Shown in pieces: positions 19,693 to 28,799 of a DNA stretch of 64,000 nt. Made by a program: the position numbers and the translations under genes. The stretch is taken from NCBI RefSeq assembly GCF_024362695.1, contig NC_065417.1, forward strand, positions 12,207,001 through 12,271,000. The letters are read 5' to 3'. The notes under the pieces are model-generated. The model ran no database searches and was not told the origin of the DNA. It saw nothing but the letters and a program-made list of their open reading frames with translations. The first letter of the stretch is position 1, and every line of letters begins with the position of its first letter. The DNA comes from Pectinophora gossypiella (lineage: Eukaryota > Arthropoda > Insecta > Lepidoptera > Gelechiidae).

Positions 19693-19752
19693 CTTATCTC
19701 ATCTAGCCTAAGGTGACCCACTGCTGGGTAAAAGCCTCCATTTCTTCCAGGA
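19693..19752 (-). repeat. LINE-F 3' terminus fragment
   Basis: TCTTATCTCATCTAGCCTAA, CCACTGCTGGGTAAAAGCCT, CCATTTCTTCCAGGA: the complement of the last 60 bp of LINE-F (16750-16820). Joined abruptly to LINE-S. Confidence 0.7.
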
Positions 19753-19754
19753 TT

Positions 19755-20115
19755 TTTCTCCGGTGCAACAGTGTGATCAGAGAGAGATGTAGTGTAAAAG
19801 ACGATGTAGTGACTAAGATTGAGCAGGGAATGCTAAGTTGGTATGGACACGTAGAGCGGATGAAGGATAATAGGATTACGAAAGCAGTATTTAAAGCGGA
19901 GATTGGTGTTAGGGCGGGCAGAGGAAGACCTAAAAAGACTTACAATGTCAAAATAAGAGATTTTCTTAGAAAAGGTTCAGTGCGATCTACTCTGAACCAG
20001 CGTGCATGCATAAAACGATTAATAAATGTGGAAGAAACAAGAGAAGAGTGTCAGAATCCAAGCAAATTGAATACCATAGCCCCTGCTTACCCCGGTGGGA
20101 AATTGGTGTGAGTTT
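19755..20115 (+). pseudogene. LINE-S reverse transcriptase C-terminus
   Basis: An open frame of about 115 codons carries the post-RT tail of a non-LTR retrotransposon. It reads TKIEQGMLSWYGHVERMKDN, then a segment with EIGVRAGRGRPKKTY, and later RSTLNQRACIKRLINVEETR and ECQNPSK near the end. WYGHVERM and GRGRPKK are recognisable family motifs. It is the longest LINE-S copy. Others lie at 3436 (-), 4825 (-), 11485 (split) and 25613. It is 5'-truncated at the junction with a reversed LINE-F end. Confidence 0.8.
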
Positions 20116-20305
20116 ATGAATCTACTATTAAACAGAACGACCAGTTCAGGCCAATTATTGATTATATTTCAATAAGATAACATTTTACAATGGTCTCAAT
20201 GCGCGGTAAGCATTAGATCTATCAAAGTACGTAAGCTAGTGTTGTAACATTTATGAGCATAGTGATGTATCATTCGATATTAGGTCGATCGATTATTTTT
20301 TATCG

Positions 20306-20460
20306 AACCACATTCCCGAGATATGCATTTTCGGAAGTATGTGACCTGACCTGTATTGGGCTGGATTTCCCTTCGCGGGTTGGGCAGTCGATTCTGTCAA
20401 AAACCGGACCTTTAAGTAAGCGGACCTTGTGAAAAACGGGATAATGCTAGGGGGATGATG
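20306..20460 (+). mobile_element. SINE-B 3' part
   Basis: CACATTCCCGAGATATGCAT, TATTGGGCTGGATTTCCCTT, CGCGGGTTGGGCAGTCG, ending GGATAATGCTAGGGGGATGA. Confidence 0.7.
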
Positions 20461-20499
20461 ATTCTTTTCTATGTAACAGCATGTATGTTTTCTCCAGTG

Positions 20500-20720
20500 C
20501 TCGGTAGCACATCCAAATCAACACACAGCCAGTATCAGAATCAGAATCATTTATTCAATGTATTTATCATGGATAAACTTCTTGAAGGTCAATGTTACAT
20601 TTTTGAATTTACGTCATTTCGCAAGGTGTTATGGCTGAGGAGAAGAAATGACAAGAAACTGCAACAGCAACACATCTTTTAAATCAATGAGGGTATACAT
20701 TACAAGTTATTTAATGACTA
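20500..20720 (-). mobile_element. LINE-N 3' UTR-like repeat, copy 1
   Basis: Matches 47474-47690 over about 215 bp: AATCAGAATCATTTATTCAA, TCTTGAAGGTCAATGTTACA, GTCATTTCGCAAGGTGTTAT, GAAACTGCAACAGCAACAC. The AATCAG repeats at the left suggest a microsatellite tail of an element on the minus strand. Confidence 0.6.
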
Positions 20721-20969
20721 GAGGAACACATTCAATACCAGACAATCTTGCATTAAAGCGGCCATGTCGTCGCGCCATCTCTGTCTACGCCAGCGACGCC
20801 TGCGTCTGTCTCTACTCTGGAGTATTACCACTAAAATAACTAAATACCTTTTCTCATCGCACTGGTAGAAACGGAGACTTACCTGAAATGAAAAGAAAAC
20901 ATTAATATCAGTCACCAACTCGAATACTACGGCGCTGGCATCACTCACTTCACATATTTTATGACATAG

Positions 20970-21050
20970 AAAGCTCGTTGAGGTGTGGGTATTTAGTTCA
21001 TGCGATGGATGTACCTCTGACTACCCCAATTCGGATAAAGTCGTGAGTTT
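20970..21050 (-). repeat. SINE-G fragment
   Basis: Complement of the SINE-G body: GAAAGCTCGTTGAGGTG, TGCGATGGATGTACCTCTGA, CTACCCCAATTCG. Confidence 0.6.
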
Positions 21051-21424
21051 TTGTTGTCATGTAAACCAAACATCCACCAAAATTATGGTTATGATAATTA
21101 TCATAAAATAATTAGCTATGGAACTATCAACGTAGCTAATAGCTACGAAATGTAGCAGGAAACTACGACGTAACACACGTAGCAATGACCAAAATTAATT
21201 ACACTTAATTGTAATAAATAAAAAAGTAATTCATTCTAGTGGAATTTATTGACTAGTCTTTTTTAATCTATTTCTTTTAGAAGTAGAGTCACACGTGTAT
21301 GGATTCTCAATAGAATTTATTAGAATTGTAAAGCACACACTGATTACTCTAATTACGCTTTTTTTTAATATTAAATACTATATGTTTTGTCTCTTCTTTC
21401 TAGTACATTATTAAGGTTGTCTTC
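21051..21424. other. No gene seen
   Basis: AT-rich. At 21060-21180 there are repeated GTAGCTA-like words. Nothing assignable. Confidence 0.4.
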
Positions 21425-21830
21425 TGAATCCTACATGGTCCAGTGGTTAAGCGTTAGGCTGACGATCCAGATATCCAGGGTTCGATTCCTGATCGGGACA
21501 CGCCTAGCAAAAAATCACTCGATAGTCTGATAATTCTATGCTTTGAAGGCCATGTTAAGCCGTTACTCCTTACTGAGGGGTTAAAACGCCACTTCGAAGC
21601 AATTCATCTAAAAAAGCAACACTGCAATTTGACATTTGCCCATATACAAGTAAGTGCGCAATGCAAACTAATGTCAAATCGCATTATTCTTTTTTTAAAA
21701 TTGCTTCGATGTAGCCTGTTTAACCCCCTGATCTACGTAGGTACGTAGTCGTTACATGAGACATGTCAAAGGCGTCTGATGGCTCAATAATAAACCTGGT
21801 AGGTTACTGGGGATGGTCTTGAACGTCACA
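21425..21830 (+). mobile_element. SINE-A interrupted by MITE-D
   Basis: Head CATGGTCCAGTGGTTAAGCG and GGTTCGATTCCTGATCGGGA, core remnant CATGTTAAGCCGTTACTCC, then MITE-D. It resumes at TGATCTACGTAGGTACGTAG and CATGTCAAAGGCGTCTGATG. Compared with intact SINE-A (ACTGATGTAAG), the insertion point is within ACTGA. Confidence 0.75.
21577..21728. mobile_element. MITE-D nested in SINE-A
   Basis: GGGGTTAAAACGCCACTTCG through TTGCTTCGATGTAGCCTGTT ending TAACCCCC. Flanking TGA on both sides (21574-21576, 21729-21731) is consistent with a 3-bp target duplication. Confidence 0.8.
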
Positions 21831-21884
21831 ATTGAAATAAATTTGTCGCTAGATAACTATAAAATCGTGTAATTACAGTGCAGT

Positions 21885-22110
21885 GCGTTAAGCAGTTGGT
21901 CCCGGTTACTACTTACTGATGTAAAAAATAACAAAAAATAAATAAATAAATAAATTTGTTTTGTATGTTGTGTGCAATAAAGTATATTTGATTTGATTTG
22001 ATGTAAGTGAGTAATCGTTACATGAGCCATGTCAGGGGCCTTTGGCGGTTCAATAATAACCCTAACACCAGGGTTTATGAGGCTGGTATTTCACCTCACA
22101 ACCCACACGG
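21885..22110 (+). mobile_element. SINE-A 3' half interrupted by a LINE-T tail
   Basis: TTAAGCAGTTGGTCCCGGTT, CTTACTGATGTAA, then about 80 bp of inserted LINE-T type 3' end (AATAAATA repeats, GTGCAATAAAGTATATTTGA, TTTGATTTGATG). It then resumes GATGTAAGTGAGTAATCGTT and CATGTCAGGGGCCTTTGGCG. GATGTAA on both sides is a 7-bp target duplication. Confidence 0.75.
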
Positions 22111-22634
22111 TAAAAAGATTACAGTGCAGAATAAAAAAGTAAAGAAAATTAAGAATGCAGGTAAGTAAGCATTTAAGTAGTAGTTCTGTTTTTTGTACTG
22201 TTAAGTTGAAAGTATCTTTTCTTTAAAAATTAAGTAAAGTTCAAAACCTCCGCAGTATTAAAATTTCCGCTTTAACACCCCTCAATGACATACTATAACA
22301 TTGAGTGCAGTTCCTTAAATATTAAATATCGCGAAATTTAACCCACAGCGCACACTGTGCAATTTGTGAACGAATGCACCACAGTGGTTCCGTTTACATA
22401 GTAATTTTATTATTCCATAACATTTTTATGACGGCACTCCAAAAACTTTGTATCCTAAAAGACTGTTTGATGAACAATGAAAACATTGATGCCTTAACAT
22501 TATTATTGTATTAAAATAAATTGTAAAAAGAATGGGTTATGAATTTTAAAAGTACTCGCCAAACTTTTATGTCCGAGTCGGTGTTTTTAGGGAATCTCTT
22601 GTATACACACTAGAGGATGAAGGTTTCAAAGTTA
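22111..22634. other. No gene seen
   Basis: AT-rich unique sequence; no coding or repeat family recognised. Confidence 0.4.
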
Positions 22635-22679
22635 GTTTTTAACCGACTTCAAACAATAATTTGATCCGTATCATACGGA

Positions 22680-23256
22680 TCATAGAAATTAGATTTCAGG
22701 AATCGGGGCCATTGTTCAATTCAGGGATGTTAGGGAGCTCCGTAACCGTAACCGAAACTATCAGATATCCGAAATAAAAAAACATCCGTAACCGTAACCG
22801 AATCAGAAATAAAAGTTTCGTATAATACCGGATAGGGGCAGAGCCTAATTGAGACACGTTATGACAAGTTGTTTTGATCCGCTGGCACTGCCGACACACA
22901 AGCCGCGCGATGTTTTTTCTTCTTTTGTCGTCATAACATAATATAAAGCTCTAGAGCGAATAAATTTCATTCCGTTTCATTTTTTTTTCATTTCATTTCA
23001 TTTAACTTGTCGTTATAAATAAAACTACTTTTAAAAAATAAAAAAAAGAAATTCTTTAAAGAAATAATATTCGTAACCGAAATTAACCGAAACTAACGGA
23101 TAGTCAGAAATAATTTATTATCCGTATCCGTAACCGTATCCGGTACAATAATCATTCTTACATCCGTATCCGAAATTTCATATACATAACATCCCTGTCC
23201 GTATGTATATAACATTGTTTGAATTGAACAATGGGACTTATTCCTGCCAAATACCA
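22680..23256. repeat. Outward MITE-J ends with inverted flank
   Basis: Outside the hAT-like element, ATTGTTCAATT (22711) and AATTGAACAAT (23222) are inverted. Beyond them lie single MITE-J termini: AATTAGATTTCAGGAATCGG on the left and GGGACTTATTCCTGCCAAAT on the right. Confidence 0.5.
22722..23197. mobile_element. hAT-like non-autonomous element
   Basis: Starts CAGGGATGTTAG and ends with the complement of CAGGGATGTTATG. CAGGG fits hAT termini. Subterminal arrays of CCGTAACCG, CGGATA and TATCCG lie on both sides, and the centre is AT-rich. A matching 8-bp duplication was not found (GTTCAATT left, TCCGTATG right), so one end may be altered. No transposase ORF. Confidence 0.6.
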
Positions 23257-23292
23257 CTTGATATCAACTCGAGAATCATGGTCTGAATCATC
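23246..23292. repeat. MITE-E fragment
   Basis: TACCACTTGATATCAACTCG and GAATCATGGTCTGAATCATC, part of the right arm of MITE-E. Confidence 0.65.
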
Positions 23293-24074
23293 GACAAGTA
23301 ATTGTAAAATTGTAAAATTGTAAAAATGTTTATTTTTACAATGTTTTTTGTTTGTTTGTTTTTTGTTTGTTTTGTAGTTACGATGTCTCTAAAAACTTGT
23401 ATATTTTATCCTTTCGTATATACTCGTAAAATACCTATTTATTACCATTACTATACACCCGCCATTCTAACCCACACGTAGGTACATTTGCCGCTCCGAA
23501 CAGTATGCATCATATGCATTAATCTAAAAGCAGCCTAGCACTTATCATATCATATAAAACCAAAACCACAGTCCATACAGGTAGGCCTCTATTCAGACTA
23601 ACTACTCGTACTATTGTGACGTCACAGGCAGGACACAGATAACCGCACCGGATATTGGTAATATCCGGAGTCCCGATCGCATCAACACTTCAATTTATTA
23701 CGCGAAAACGAGTTAGGTTCACTTTATTTTAAAACTGTAATGTAAATAATTGGGGCAAAGATAAATTATAAAATGGCAATCTAGAAATAGAAGCCAGTCT
23801 ATGATATTCAAATATCAATCTCATTTTACTTTTTGACTTATTTTCGAATTTTTATTACGAATTAAGAAACAATGAGTACGACGTTAGATCGTTTTTACTG
23901 ATAACGTCACAGGATGGTATTTCTATACAAACTCCAAAGAAAACTTCCGTTTTCACGTTTCGTTAAAAGTATCTCATTTGACTAGGGTGTCATGTAGCCT
24001 TTTGTGAATCCATTTATGACCAATGACATACGCACAAAATGTAGATTTTATACTCAATCATATCATTAGAACAA
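23293..24074. other. No gene; T-rich simple repeat at start
   Basis: 23295-23375 is AATTGTAA and TTTGTTTG low complexity. The remainder is unique AT-rich sequence. Confidence 0.45.
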
Positions 24075-24345
24075 CCTCTGTTATCTAGTGGTTAGAAATC
24101 ACTTCAATCACTGTGAGACTGTCCTGTGTTTGGTAAGGACTTAACAGGCTTGTCTGAAAAAATAAGATGATTCCGTGCTTCGAAGGCCACATTAAGCCGT
24201 TGGTCCCAGCTAATAGCCGTAAAAACACCTCCACCAACCCGCAGTGGAGTACGCTCCATAAACCCTCCGGTTGATTGTGGGGAGGCCTGTGCCCAGCAGT
24301 GGGACGTATACAGGCTGTTCATATTATGTTATGTATATCATTAGA
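24075..24345 (+). mobile_element. SINE-C copy
   Basis: Degenerate head TTATCTAGTGGTTAGAAATC, CACTGTGAGACTGTCCTGTG, core CCGTGCTTCGAAGGCCAC and TTAAGCCGTTGGTCCCAGC, then CACCTCCACCAACCCGCAG, 3' end GGAGGCCTGTGCCCAGCAGT and a TTATG tail. Confidence 0.8.
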
Positions 24346-24561
24346 GGACAACCCTTTAACCAATTTTGACATTTCAAGATTCTGTTTTAAGAACGATTCG
24401 ACAAATAGTGATAGAAGCTCAAACAATAATAAATAACAACAAATACAATAAATAAATACAACAAACAAAAAACAACAATAATAAAATATAATAAATTTTC
24501 ATTTCATTTTTAATTTAATGTGTGTGTGACTTCTGACACTACGACTTAAGTCTAAACTATG

Positions 24562-24985
24562 TTCGAGGGGGGTGAGGTAAATCTAGCTCAGACGCTGGCG
24601 GGGAGCAGAGAGTTGTCGATCTATACGTAGTGTTAAGGCTCGCCTCGACCGCTCTGCCGACGCTCTCCTCTCGCTCCAGTCCCGCAGGGAGACAGGTGTT
24701 TTAGGGATCTTCATGAAGGAAAACCGCCAGTAACAACTTCACATAGTTATATAATGTATTACTAAGAAAGAGATTACAAAATAATTATAAATGTCGTCAT
24801 TTTGACGTTAGAAGGAACGCGCCCTTGACGCGCGTGCGTTATTGCGGTCTAATCTCGAATGGCGGCGCTGGAGTCTCCCTCGCCTCCCGCTGCCCCTTTG
24901 TAGTGACGTTCCACGACCCATAAATGACATATGTCACGATCATTAACACGTAGTATTATTCCTTATTCTATGGTTGTGTGATAAG
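24562..24985 (+). repeat. Repeat U, copy split by element V
   Basis: Left part GGGGTGAGGTAAATCTAGCT to CTATACGTAGT. Right part ACGTAGTATTATTCCTTATT. Together they match the continuous 5820-5915. Confidence 0.75.
24632..24947. mobile_element. Element V, 316 bp, 7-bp TSD
   Basis: Delimited exactly by the empty copy at 5820-5915 and by ACGTAGT on both sides (24625-24631, 24948-24954). It starts GTTAAGGCTCG and ends CATTAAC, so only GTTAA is inverted at the tips. It is GC-richer and CpG-richer than its host (for example CGCGCCCTTGACGCGCGTGC). No ORF, and the superfamily is unclear. Confidence 0.75.
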
Positions 24986-25191
24986 ACATTGCATTACGAA
25001 CCTTTATTTACTTAAAATGACGACAACGGTATGGTGGGTTAGTAACATCAAAACTTAATCTAAGAGTTAGTGCTTATTAACTAACGTGGATTTGTTCCTT
25101 TGTGCGAGAACCCACATAATTGGGCTCTCTAGCTTATACCGACGGTCTCAGGACTACATTAGGGCTGCCACGCGATCTCATTACCAATGAT

Positions 25192-25560
25192 ACAATACAA
25201 ATATAAATATTGCACCAAAATAAAAAAAATATTTGCAAAAGACTCTTAACTAGGTACAATCAAAGAGCAAAAGTGCAGTCACTTAGCCCAGCGAATTATC
25301 TGTAAACTGCAGTGAAATTATGAACCATTAGTTGGCATAATTATAAAATGTATGTTTTTGTAGGTGTTTTGGTCTATTACAGAAACGACATGTAACCAGG
25401 TCTTAAGTGCAAACAGTTAATTTATTACTTTGCAAGAAACTGATTGGACTTTTGCAGCTTATCGGACATAGCAAATACCGGCCTTATCGCTTAAAGCGAT
25501 TTCTTCCAGACAACCATAAGGCGAGGAAACATGTAAAAATTAAGAGATAGCGGGTACAAA
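25192..25560 (-). mobile_element. LINE-T 3' end interrupted by about 205 bp
   Basis: AATACAAATATAAATATTGC and GACTCTTAACTAGGTACA match 3764-3845. The match resumes at CATAGCAAATACCGGCCTTA with CGATTTCTTCCAGACAACC. The intervening 25257-25466 is absent from the 3764 copy. Confidence 0.6.
25257..25466. mobile_element. Short insertion with weak inverted ends
   Basis: Left end contains GCAAAAGTGCAGTCA. The complement of the right end contains GCAAAAGTCCAATCA. Boundaries come from comparison with the uninterrupted LINE-T copy. No ORF. Confidence 0.45.
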
Positions 25561-25612
25561 CTGTAAGTATAACTATTATAACGATGTTGTTTTCTTGTAC
25601 CATAGAATATTC

Positions 25613-25775
25613 TTATGTCCTTAGAAAAGGTTTAGTACGATCTACTCTGAACCGGCGTACTGCGTGTATGAGACGATTGATGAATGGAGAAAGTACGAGA
25701 AGTATGTCCGGATGAAAGTCCGAATAGAATTCCAAAGTCTGCTTACCCCGGCGGGAAGTGAGTTTATATCTGGTG
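25613..25775 (+). pseudogene. LINE-S C-terminal fragment
   Basis: TTAGAAAAGGTTTAGTACGA, then RSTLNRR-like coding and CTTACCCCGGCGGGAAGTGA match LINE-S at 19960-20105. Frameshifted and short. Confidence 0.6.
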
Positions 25776-25824
25776 TCAAAGCCGTCCACGGCCGCCATCA
25801 TGAATCGCCAGATAGAAAGATCAG

Positions 25825-25960
25825 AAACGATTCCGTGATTCAGAAGACATGTTAAGCCGTTCGTCTCGGTTACTATTTACTTAAGTAAATACTAAATACG
25901 TGGTCGTTTTATGGGCCATAGCCATATCAGGGACATTTGACGGAATAACCTTACTTCGAC
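25825..25960 (+). mobile_element. SINE-A fragment, decayed
   Basis: GATTCCGTGATTCAGAAGAC, ATGTTAAGCCGTTCGTCTCG, TTTACTTAAGTAAAT, GGGACATTTGACGG. Confidence 0.55.
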
Positions 25961-26619
25961 TTCGATGAATTCACATTGACTCACAACAAGACTGAAATAG
26001 TGAAGCCGCTGAGATTGAAGAAGTAACTCATCCACTTCGCATCAACCCAGAAGATGAAACAGGCCATAAGCCGATCCGGCGTTCGGCGCGATTTTGACCA
26101 ACTTATTCTGGATAATTCTACAAACTTGTTTATCGCCCAGTGTACGTTGGTCCGACCCAGGCACACGCGCGGTGGTCTACGCGTGCGATCAACTTACACT
26201 GGTAGATGAGCAAATTTGTGTGGACATCCAGCATAAGTAGGTCTGACCCGAACCGTGCCCGCCCGTAGCGTACGCTCAATATCTTTAAGCCTAAATATAT
26301 ATCGCCTATTTTCCCATCCACTGCAACTATTAATACTAACATCCGTATCCTCGTTCAGCTAGCCAGCTGCCGGGTGTCTAGTGTCACGTAGTCCCGGAAT
26401 ATTGTCGTATTGACACCCCCTGCACGGAGTTAACTTTATTAGCTCCTAGCTATAATTGGCTGCTACGACGTGTCTTATTTCATATAGGTACCTACTTTAT
26501 ATATCATAGTTTAGTTTTATATAGCTTTCCCGCCGCGACTTCTTACGCTTGGTTTTCATTCAACTGATAATTATAAAAATCCAAATAAAATTAGGCTTTA
26601 ATTAATTGTGGCTTAAGTA
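25961..26619. other. No gene seen
   Basis: GC-balanced unique stretch, with several short open frames on both strands at 25981-26342 but no recognisable protein. Confidence 0.4.
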
Positions 26620-26740
26620 GATTGAACAAATTAAAGAGAAGGCGATTGTTGAGTCTCATAAAGAATCAAAGAATTGGCCTTTGATAGACGAGAATAGAGA
26701 ATGCTACGCTGACAAGAGCGTGGCTCAATAATTGTAGAAC
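26620..26740 (+). pseudogene. LINE-R 3' terminus fragment
   Basis: AATTAAAGAGAAGGCGATTG, TTGGCCTTTGATAGACGAGA, GACAAGAGCGTGGCTC: the last 110 bp of LINE-R. Confidence 0.65.
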
Positions 26741-26811
26741 CGATTAGGAAATTCTTAATTTAAAAAGATAATAAAAAAACAATTGATTGTGGTGTTTTTA
26801 TTGCAAGTATC

Positions 26812-26880
26812 TACAGTCATGAGCAATATTATGTACACGCTTTATAACTCCGTCGCAAGAACACATTTGACATTTGATAA
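26812..26880. mobile_element. MITE-I left fragment
   Basis: ACAGTCATGAGCAATATTAT and ACTCCGTCGCAAGAACACAT. The right half is lost. Confidence 0.65.
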
Positions 26881-26939
26881 GACTTCCCGCATCCAGCGGC
26901 TTCCCGCGACCTTCACCAGATCGTCGGTTTAAGTGTTGA

Positions 26940-27050
26940 GGTCATATCGCTGGTCACGCTGGATGCGGGCAGCGCAGGACCGATCGTCGTGGAGATCCTT
27001 GGGGGAGGCCTATGTCCAGCAGTGGGCGTCGTACGGCTGATGATGATAAG
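26940..27050 (+). pseudogene. LINE C-terminal tail
   Basis: Frame from 26960 reads WMRAAQDRSSWRSLGEAYVQ then QWASYG and a TGA at 27038-27040, followed by a GAT repeat. This is the tail of a non-LTR reverse transcriptase, related to but distinct from LINE-F (EAFAQQWDTLG). Confidence 0.75.
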
Positions 27051-27245
27051 ACTTCCAAATCAATGAGGATAAGAACTAGAAGCTCAAATGTAGACGGCAT
27101 CACCGTTGTCTTTCCTAAATTTTGAGTTCTCCTTACTGCAAAGGGAAAATTTAAATCGAAAAATTGACTGACTGGAACGGGACTTGAACCCGCAGCTGTC
27201 AAGCCTGGACGAGCGTGTTAACCATTACACAACCGGGTCCTCCTC
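27051..27245 (-). mobile_element. SINE-L (tRNA-derived), single copy
   Basis: On the minus strand the head is ACCCGGTTGTGTAATGGTTA (A-box) and GCTGCGGGTTCAAGTCCCG (B-box), about 30 bp apart. An AT-rich body follows, with ATTTAAATTTTCCC. It looks like an amino-acid tRNA with a long divergent 3' part, so I call it a SINE. It is tail-to-tail with the LINE end at 26940. Confidence 0.6.
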
Positions 27246-27309
27246 CTGTCCATGCGAAATTCTTTCGATGTATATCGTCATTAAGCCGACGCCATACTCC
27301 ATGCTCTCC

Positions 27310-27420
27310 AGATAAAATTCGTGATAAATTGCTATTAAATGTGGAGCAACGTGAAGTGTTATAACACCAATATTACTTTTCTTTAGATGTGTTGCTTTGA
27401 TGTGGCCTTTTTAACCCCCC
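27310..27420. mobile_element. MITE-D, left arm degenerate
   Basis: Right arm TTGCTTTGATGTGGCCTTTT with TAACCCCCC intact. The left arm is only weakly alignable. Confidence 0.6.
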
Positions 27421-28194
27421 TAATCAGCTTTCCAGTATTCAACTCAAAAACGCTTTATCAAAAGTTTTTTAACCAAAACCATCATCATCCTCCCGCCCTT
27501 ACCCCATTTTAAGTGCTATCCAAAACCATATTAAAAAAAGAAGTGCCAATTCGCAAAATATTTCACAGCGGCTTTTTCGATTTAAATTCGGCAAGGTACA
27601 ATTCATTCGCAAATGAGCGCAAATTTAAAAAACCGACAAATCGTTGAGTTATTAAAAACCTGTCGATATTTTCAGGGAGGGATCGCGACCCGTGAAATCA
27701 AGATCGGGAATAAAAAGGAGGACCGGAAAATGAGACAAACTTTGCAATAATTCCTAATTAAAATATTATAACGCCGGTATAATTAGCAAATTCAGTATAC
27801 ATAGGTAACTTTACTGTACATTAAAAATCGAACGAAATAAAAAAATAAATGCAAATCTATTTTCAAACGCGATATTTCATTTACGGATTTATTTTATAGA
27901 ACAAAAACAAAACAATTCCCGTTACATCAATCCATTATTCTTTTGTTTTTTACATGTGCCCTCCGACATACCGGCCGGTATTAAAAAAAACATCTCACTC
28001 GATTACGGTTATCTCCCTAAATGTGTCCAAAACGTTCGTAATCATCAGGTCAGGCGTGAACCTCACCCTCTTGATAAACTTAATTAATTTTTGACACGAC
28101 TCGTAATGTGGGGCGGGCAGTGACCTTCTAATTTGGTTCACGATTGACTGCCGATGAAGACTACACCTGCGGCCCGCAGCCTAGTATAAAACAT
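27421..28194. other. No gene seen
   Basis: AT-rich unique sequence. No repeat family assigned. Confidence 0.4.
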
Positions 28195-28430
28195 CAATAT
28201 ATAGTATACAGGCTTTTCGCTCGCTACTCCGTCCGAGTGCACTTCTGTTATCACGCGCTAAACGATTTTTCCATCCATTTTTCACCCCTTAGGGGATGAT
28301 TTACGGGACAAAAACTATCCTACGTTCTGCCTTAGGTCTCAAACTATCTCTATACTAAATTTCATCTGATTCGGTTGAACGGTTTAAGCGTTAAAGTAAC
28401 AGACAGATTTACTTGAATGTGGATGTCAGT
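28195..28430 (+). repeat. Repeat H copy
   Basis: CATTTTTCACCCCTTAGGGG, GATTTACGGGACAAAAACTA, ACTAAATTTCATCTGATTCG, GTTAAAGTAACAGACAGATT. From general knowledge, this layout (soft-coding-like phrases ending in an ACAGACAGA run) is common in insect genomes. Other copies lie at 35636 and 42625. Confidence 0.6.
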
Positions 28431-28507
28431 CGGGAATAACGAGGCTTTCCACAGATAAAAGATTTTTCGAAATTGGTTCAGTACCTACTACTAGAAATTA
28501 CTTACTT

Positions 28508-28647
28508 CAAGTAGAATTCTCCCTTGCAAAAGTATAGAACTAAAAATATTAAAACAAAAACACTAAAATTTCACTTGATATTAAATCAGAATCACGGTCT
28601 GAATCGTCCCCCTTAGTATTCATTACGATGTCACTAACACCCTATAT
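28508..28647. mobile_element. MITE-E, 5' truncated
   Basis: TTCAAGTAGAATTCTCCCTT, then TTTCACTTGATATTAAATCA and GATGTCACTAACACCC. Confidence 0.7.
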
Positions 28648-28799
28648 ACGTCTCAGGTCCCCTCAATAAACCGTAGGGGGTATCAAGAGTTTTTGTTTCT
28701 ATGATATAGGTAATAATTATGCTTAAGACAGCGCAAAGACATAGTTTCGAAATTGGTTCAATAATACTAGAAATTACTTACTTTTAGTATTTTGCGTCA

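Noticed and set aside
27165..27240. Functional tRNA on the minus strand
   Set aside because: The promoter boxes are good, but I could not pair a convincing acceptor stem, and the sequence continues into a SINE-like body.
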